A stretch of DNA of 64,000 nt from JAFEBO01 sp044221315 (GTDB taxonomy: Bacteria > Planctomycetota > Phycisphaerae > Phycisphaerales > UBA1924), in assembly GCA_044221315.1 (NCBI GenBank), contig JBGAPK010000011.1, positions 1 to 64,000 of the forward strand, read 5' to 3'. A program made the position numbers and the translations under genes. A model generated the notes under the pieces. It searched no databases, was not told the origin of the DNA, and saw only the letters and a program-made list of their open reading frames with translations. This document shows, one piece after another, positions 62,504-64,000 of this stretch (the stretch's first letter is position 1; each line of letters opens with the position of its first letter).

Positions 62504-63016
62504 ATGCACCGGCTTGTCAATCTCATTGCCGCTCTGACCTTCTGCGCGGGCGTGCTGATCGTCGGCGGATGGCAATACCAGCGGTTCACGTGCGCCGGCC
62601 GGGCCTCCGAGCTCCGGAGCGCTGTCGTCCGGCTGAAACGGGAAATCGACCGGCGGGCGGCCATGGTCGAGACCGTGAAGTCGCCGGAAGGTTGGCCCCA
62701 AAGGGTCGATCCGGAATGGTTCGGCACTGATCCGCCCCGCAACCGATGGATCGTTGGGGAGCGCCCGTGGGTTGAAGTGGCATCGGGCGACCAGTCGCAT
62801 CTGCAGGACCCGATCATCCGCGCCGTGGACGAGCGCGCCGGGGCAGACCTCGCCGAATTCTGGTACAACCCCGCCAACGGCAACGTGCGAGCGCGCGTTC
62901 CCTCCGGCGCGAGCGATCGGGAGACACTCGCGTTGTACAACAAAGTGAACGCAGCGGCGCTCGAGTCGTTGTTCGAGACGCCAAAGTGGCGTGCCGCGCG
63001 CGCAAACGACAGGTGA
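62504..63016 (+). CDS. Single-pass membrane protein of unknown function
   Basis: A 170-residue protein. One membrane helix at about 5-24 (NLIAALTFCAGVLIVGGWQY), then a coiled stretch (ASELRSAVVRLKREIDRR) and a C-terminal globular region with WFGTDPPRNRWIVGERPW and AEFWYNPANGNVRARVP. It faces the periplasm if the helix is a signal anchor. I do not recognise the family. GGGGAG lies before ATG 62504. It is divergent from the small lipoprotein and monocistronic. Confidence 0.68.
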   Translation: MHRLVNLIAALTFCAGVLIVGGWQYQRFTCAGRASELRSAVVRLKREIDRRAAMVETVKSPEGWPQRVDPEWFGTDPPRNRWIVGERPWVEVASGDQSHLQDPIIRAVDERAGADLAEFWYNPANGNVRARVPSGASDRETLALYNKVNAAALESLFETPKWRAARANDR

Positions 63017-63063
63017 GTGAGTCGTTGATCGCGCCGCGCACGCGCTCGCGCAACCAATTCAAT

Positions 63064-63108
63064 GTGGAAAACTTTCCGCCACTTGAGATTTTGACTTGCA
63101 CTCTCAAG
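63064..63108. promoter_or_regulatory. Two adjacent inverted repeats in an AT-rich spacer
   Basis: GTGGAAAACTTTCCGCCAC (63064-63082) is an imperfect dyad, and CTTGAGA (63082-63088) with TCTCAAG (63102-63108) is a perfect 7-bp inverted repeat around ttttgact, a -35-like sequence. They lie 100-150 bases before the lysine-rich ORF at 63212. Confidence 0.35.
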
Positions 63109-63211
63109 AGAAAGTTGTCACACTTCCGATAATCCAACGTGCGTCCGCTCGGGCCCGTCGCGTCTCCGAGCGGTCAAGGCGCACGAACTCATGTTTGAGG
63201 AGACCTCTTTC

Positions 63212-63565
63212 ATGGCCAAGAAGAAATCGAAGAAGAAGGGCAAGAAGAAATCCAAGGCGCTAATCGGCTGTTGGGACCGAACTCTCCCGAGCGAGAGGTT
63301 CCAGGGAGGCCCGCGGCGGTCCCCTTCAAGTTGCCGCGGTGTTCACATCCCTCTCGTAGTCGCCCTCGTGCATTCGCACTCGGGCTTAGCCGGCTCGACC
63401 GGCACTCGGTTTTCTGATCGAATTCAAATTCGCGACCGTCCGCGGGGCCGCTGTGCGGCCCCGCTGTCGTTTTGGCCTTTTTTGCAGGATTTCTCGCCAC
63501 TTTCACCGTCCGTCATGCCCCCATGCTTGCAACGAATCGTCGCACGGCCGACAATCCGCGCGTGA
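63212..63565 (+). CDS. Doubtful lysine-rich small ORF
   Basis: A GAGGAG ribosome site precedes ATG 63212, and the first 16 residues, MAKKKSKKKGKKKSKA, are a dense lysine cluster like H1-type tails. After that the sequence (Ser/Arg/Pro-rich, CRGVHIPLVVALVHSHS) does not look like a protein, and the frame runs through a strong terminator at 63442. Probably either a much shorter peptide or a gene with a frameshift near 63260. Listed because the start is credible. Confidence 0.3.
   Translation: MAKKKSKKKGKKKSKALIGCWDRTLPSERFQGGPRRSPSSCRGVHIPLVVALVHSHSGLAGSTGTRFSDRIQIRDRPRGRCAAPLSFWPFLQDFSPLSPSVMPPCLQRIVARPTIRA
63442..63482 (+). terminator. Rho-independent terminator-like hairpin
   Basis: GCGGGGCCGC (63442-63451) pairs perfectly with GCGGCCCCGC (63455-63464), loop TGT, followed by tgtcgttttggcctttttt. 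It ends a rightward transcript that starts near 63110-63210. Confidence 0.85.
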
Positions 63566-64000
63566 CCGAGAACCGACCCGATGCGGCCATCCGATTCCTG
63601 CGTCGTCACTATCACGCGACTCTGGTCGTGGATGACTCGATCTTCCCGCGAGCATTCGTCATCGATCCCGCGAGCGGGCGCCCCGTCATAGCGGCGCCCC
63701 CGGATCTGTTCGACTCTCACTCCGTCACACTCCACGTTCCCGATGAGCGCGACGATGCGCTCCAGCTCCTCGTCGAACCCGTTCCGCTCGACGCCTCGCG
63801 CGACGCCGCGTGCGATCGCCTGCTCATCTACCACGGGCGCGCCGAGGCCGCCAAGTTCGCCTCGCTCGAGATTGTCGATGCAAAATGGCGCTCCGACGAA
63901 AATATTTTCACCGCCCTCCGCGCCGCCAATGAACTCCATACAGACGAGCCGCGCCTCTGCCGACTCTTGAACTCCGATCTCGCCCGATTTTCGGATATTG
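63523..64000 (+). CDS. Partial uncharacterised protein, cut by the right window edge
   Basis: An open frame of about 159 codons from ATG 63523 to the edge (GTG 63562 is an alternative start, the ribosome site being unclear in both). The sequence is protein-like: DAAIRFLRRHYHATLVVDDS with IFPRAFVIDPASG, VTLHVPDERDDALQLLVEPV, DRLLIYHGRAEAAKFASLEI and ANELHTDEPRLCRLLNSDLA. The beta-rich middle with YHGRAE has a slight likeness to the split-barrel pyridoxamine-oxidase/HugZ fold, which is not certain. It starts after a terminator, so it begins a new transcript. Confidence 0.6.
   Translation, partial: MLATNRRTADNPRVTENRPDAAIRFLRRHYHATLVVDDSIFPRAFVIDPASGRPVIAAPPDLFDSHSVTLHVPDERDDALQLLVEPVPLDASRDAACDRLLIYHGRAEAAKFASLEIVDAKWRSDENIFTALRAANELHTDEPRLCRLLNSDLARFSDI

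Overview
The window is high-GC, densely coding bacterial DNA. The protein content points to a planctomycete, most likely of class Phycisphaerae. The evidence is a prepilin-like protein with the FTLIELLIVIAVIALLIGIL N-terminus, a secreted protein ending in dockerin-like EF-hand repeats, a PEP-CTERM-style sorting tail (hydrophobic stretch plus RRRR), several Cys-lipoproteins, C-terminal zinc ribbons on a membrane protein, a histone H1-like peptide and scattered housekeeping genes. The assignment is inferred from protein style; no rRNA gene is present. No tRNA, rRNA, prophage, insertion sequence or CRISPR array was seen.

Layout. 1-7.8 kb: a secreted GH13 amylase (cut by the left edge), a SYLF lipoprotein, a subtilisin-like protease, a DUF11-repeat lipoprotein and a fucosyltransferase-like protein. 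7.9-17.1 kb: a stress-type module with an NhaR-like LysR regulator, an 8-bp inverted repeat in its divergent promoter region, a trehalose-6-phosphate phosphatase fused to a GH15 glucosidase, a membrane-anchored trehalose-6-phosphate synthase, a ClC chloride channel with a TrkA-C domain and an MFS transporter. 17.1-26.8 kb: mostly leftward housekeeping genes (manA, fabZ, H1-like peptide, an APH-fold kinase, rsmA, a HAD phosphatase, thrC, aat). This stretch is full of short repeats, including one family that is read through in frame inside rsmA and aat and supplies the start of the HAD gene.

26.8-36.2 kb: three tandem small membrane proteins with the same C-terminal motif, a glycogen debranching enzyme, guaB followed by a methyltransferase and a PhnP-like hydrolase, a PEP-CTERM-like secreted protein and two uncharacterised genes. 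36.2-45.2 kb: a giant DUF2339 membrane protein, an acyltransferase-3, a membrane thioredoxin-like protein, a Kazal-like secreted peptide, a Panacea-type toxin-antitoxin pair with a clear promoter, and asnS. 45.4-52.4 kb: a dockerin-tailed secreted protein, a prepilin-like protein, a GT-C-like membrane protein, and rplK-rplA-rplJ ending in a terminator without rplL. 52.9-64 kb: clpC, a VIT/VWA protein, a 2-hydroxyacid dehydrogenase, a fused two-domain ABC permease, two FKBP isomerases with a small paralogous lipoprotein, a single-pass membrane protein, and a partial gene at the right edge.

Together the carbohydrate genes (GH13, GDE, OtsA, OtsB-GH15, ManA) describe alpha-glucan breakdown and trehalose synthesis, and the LysR/ClC/trehalose neighbourhood suggests osmotic or salt adaptation. 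The most unusual signals are the coding-region repeat family at 20-26 kb, the two trehalose fusion enzymes, and the Panacea pair.
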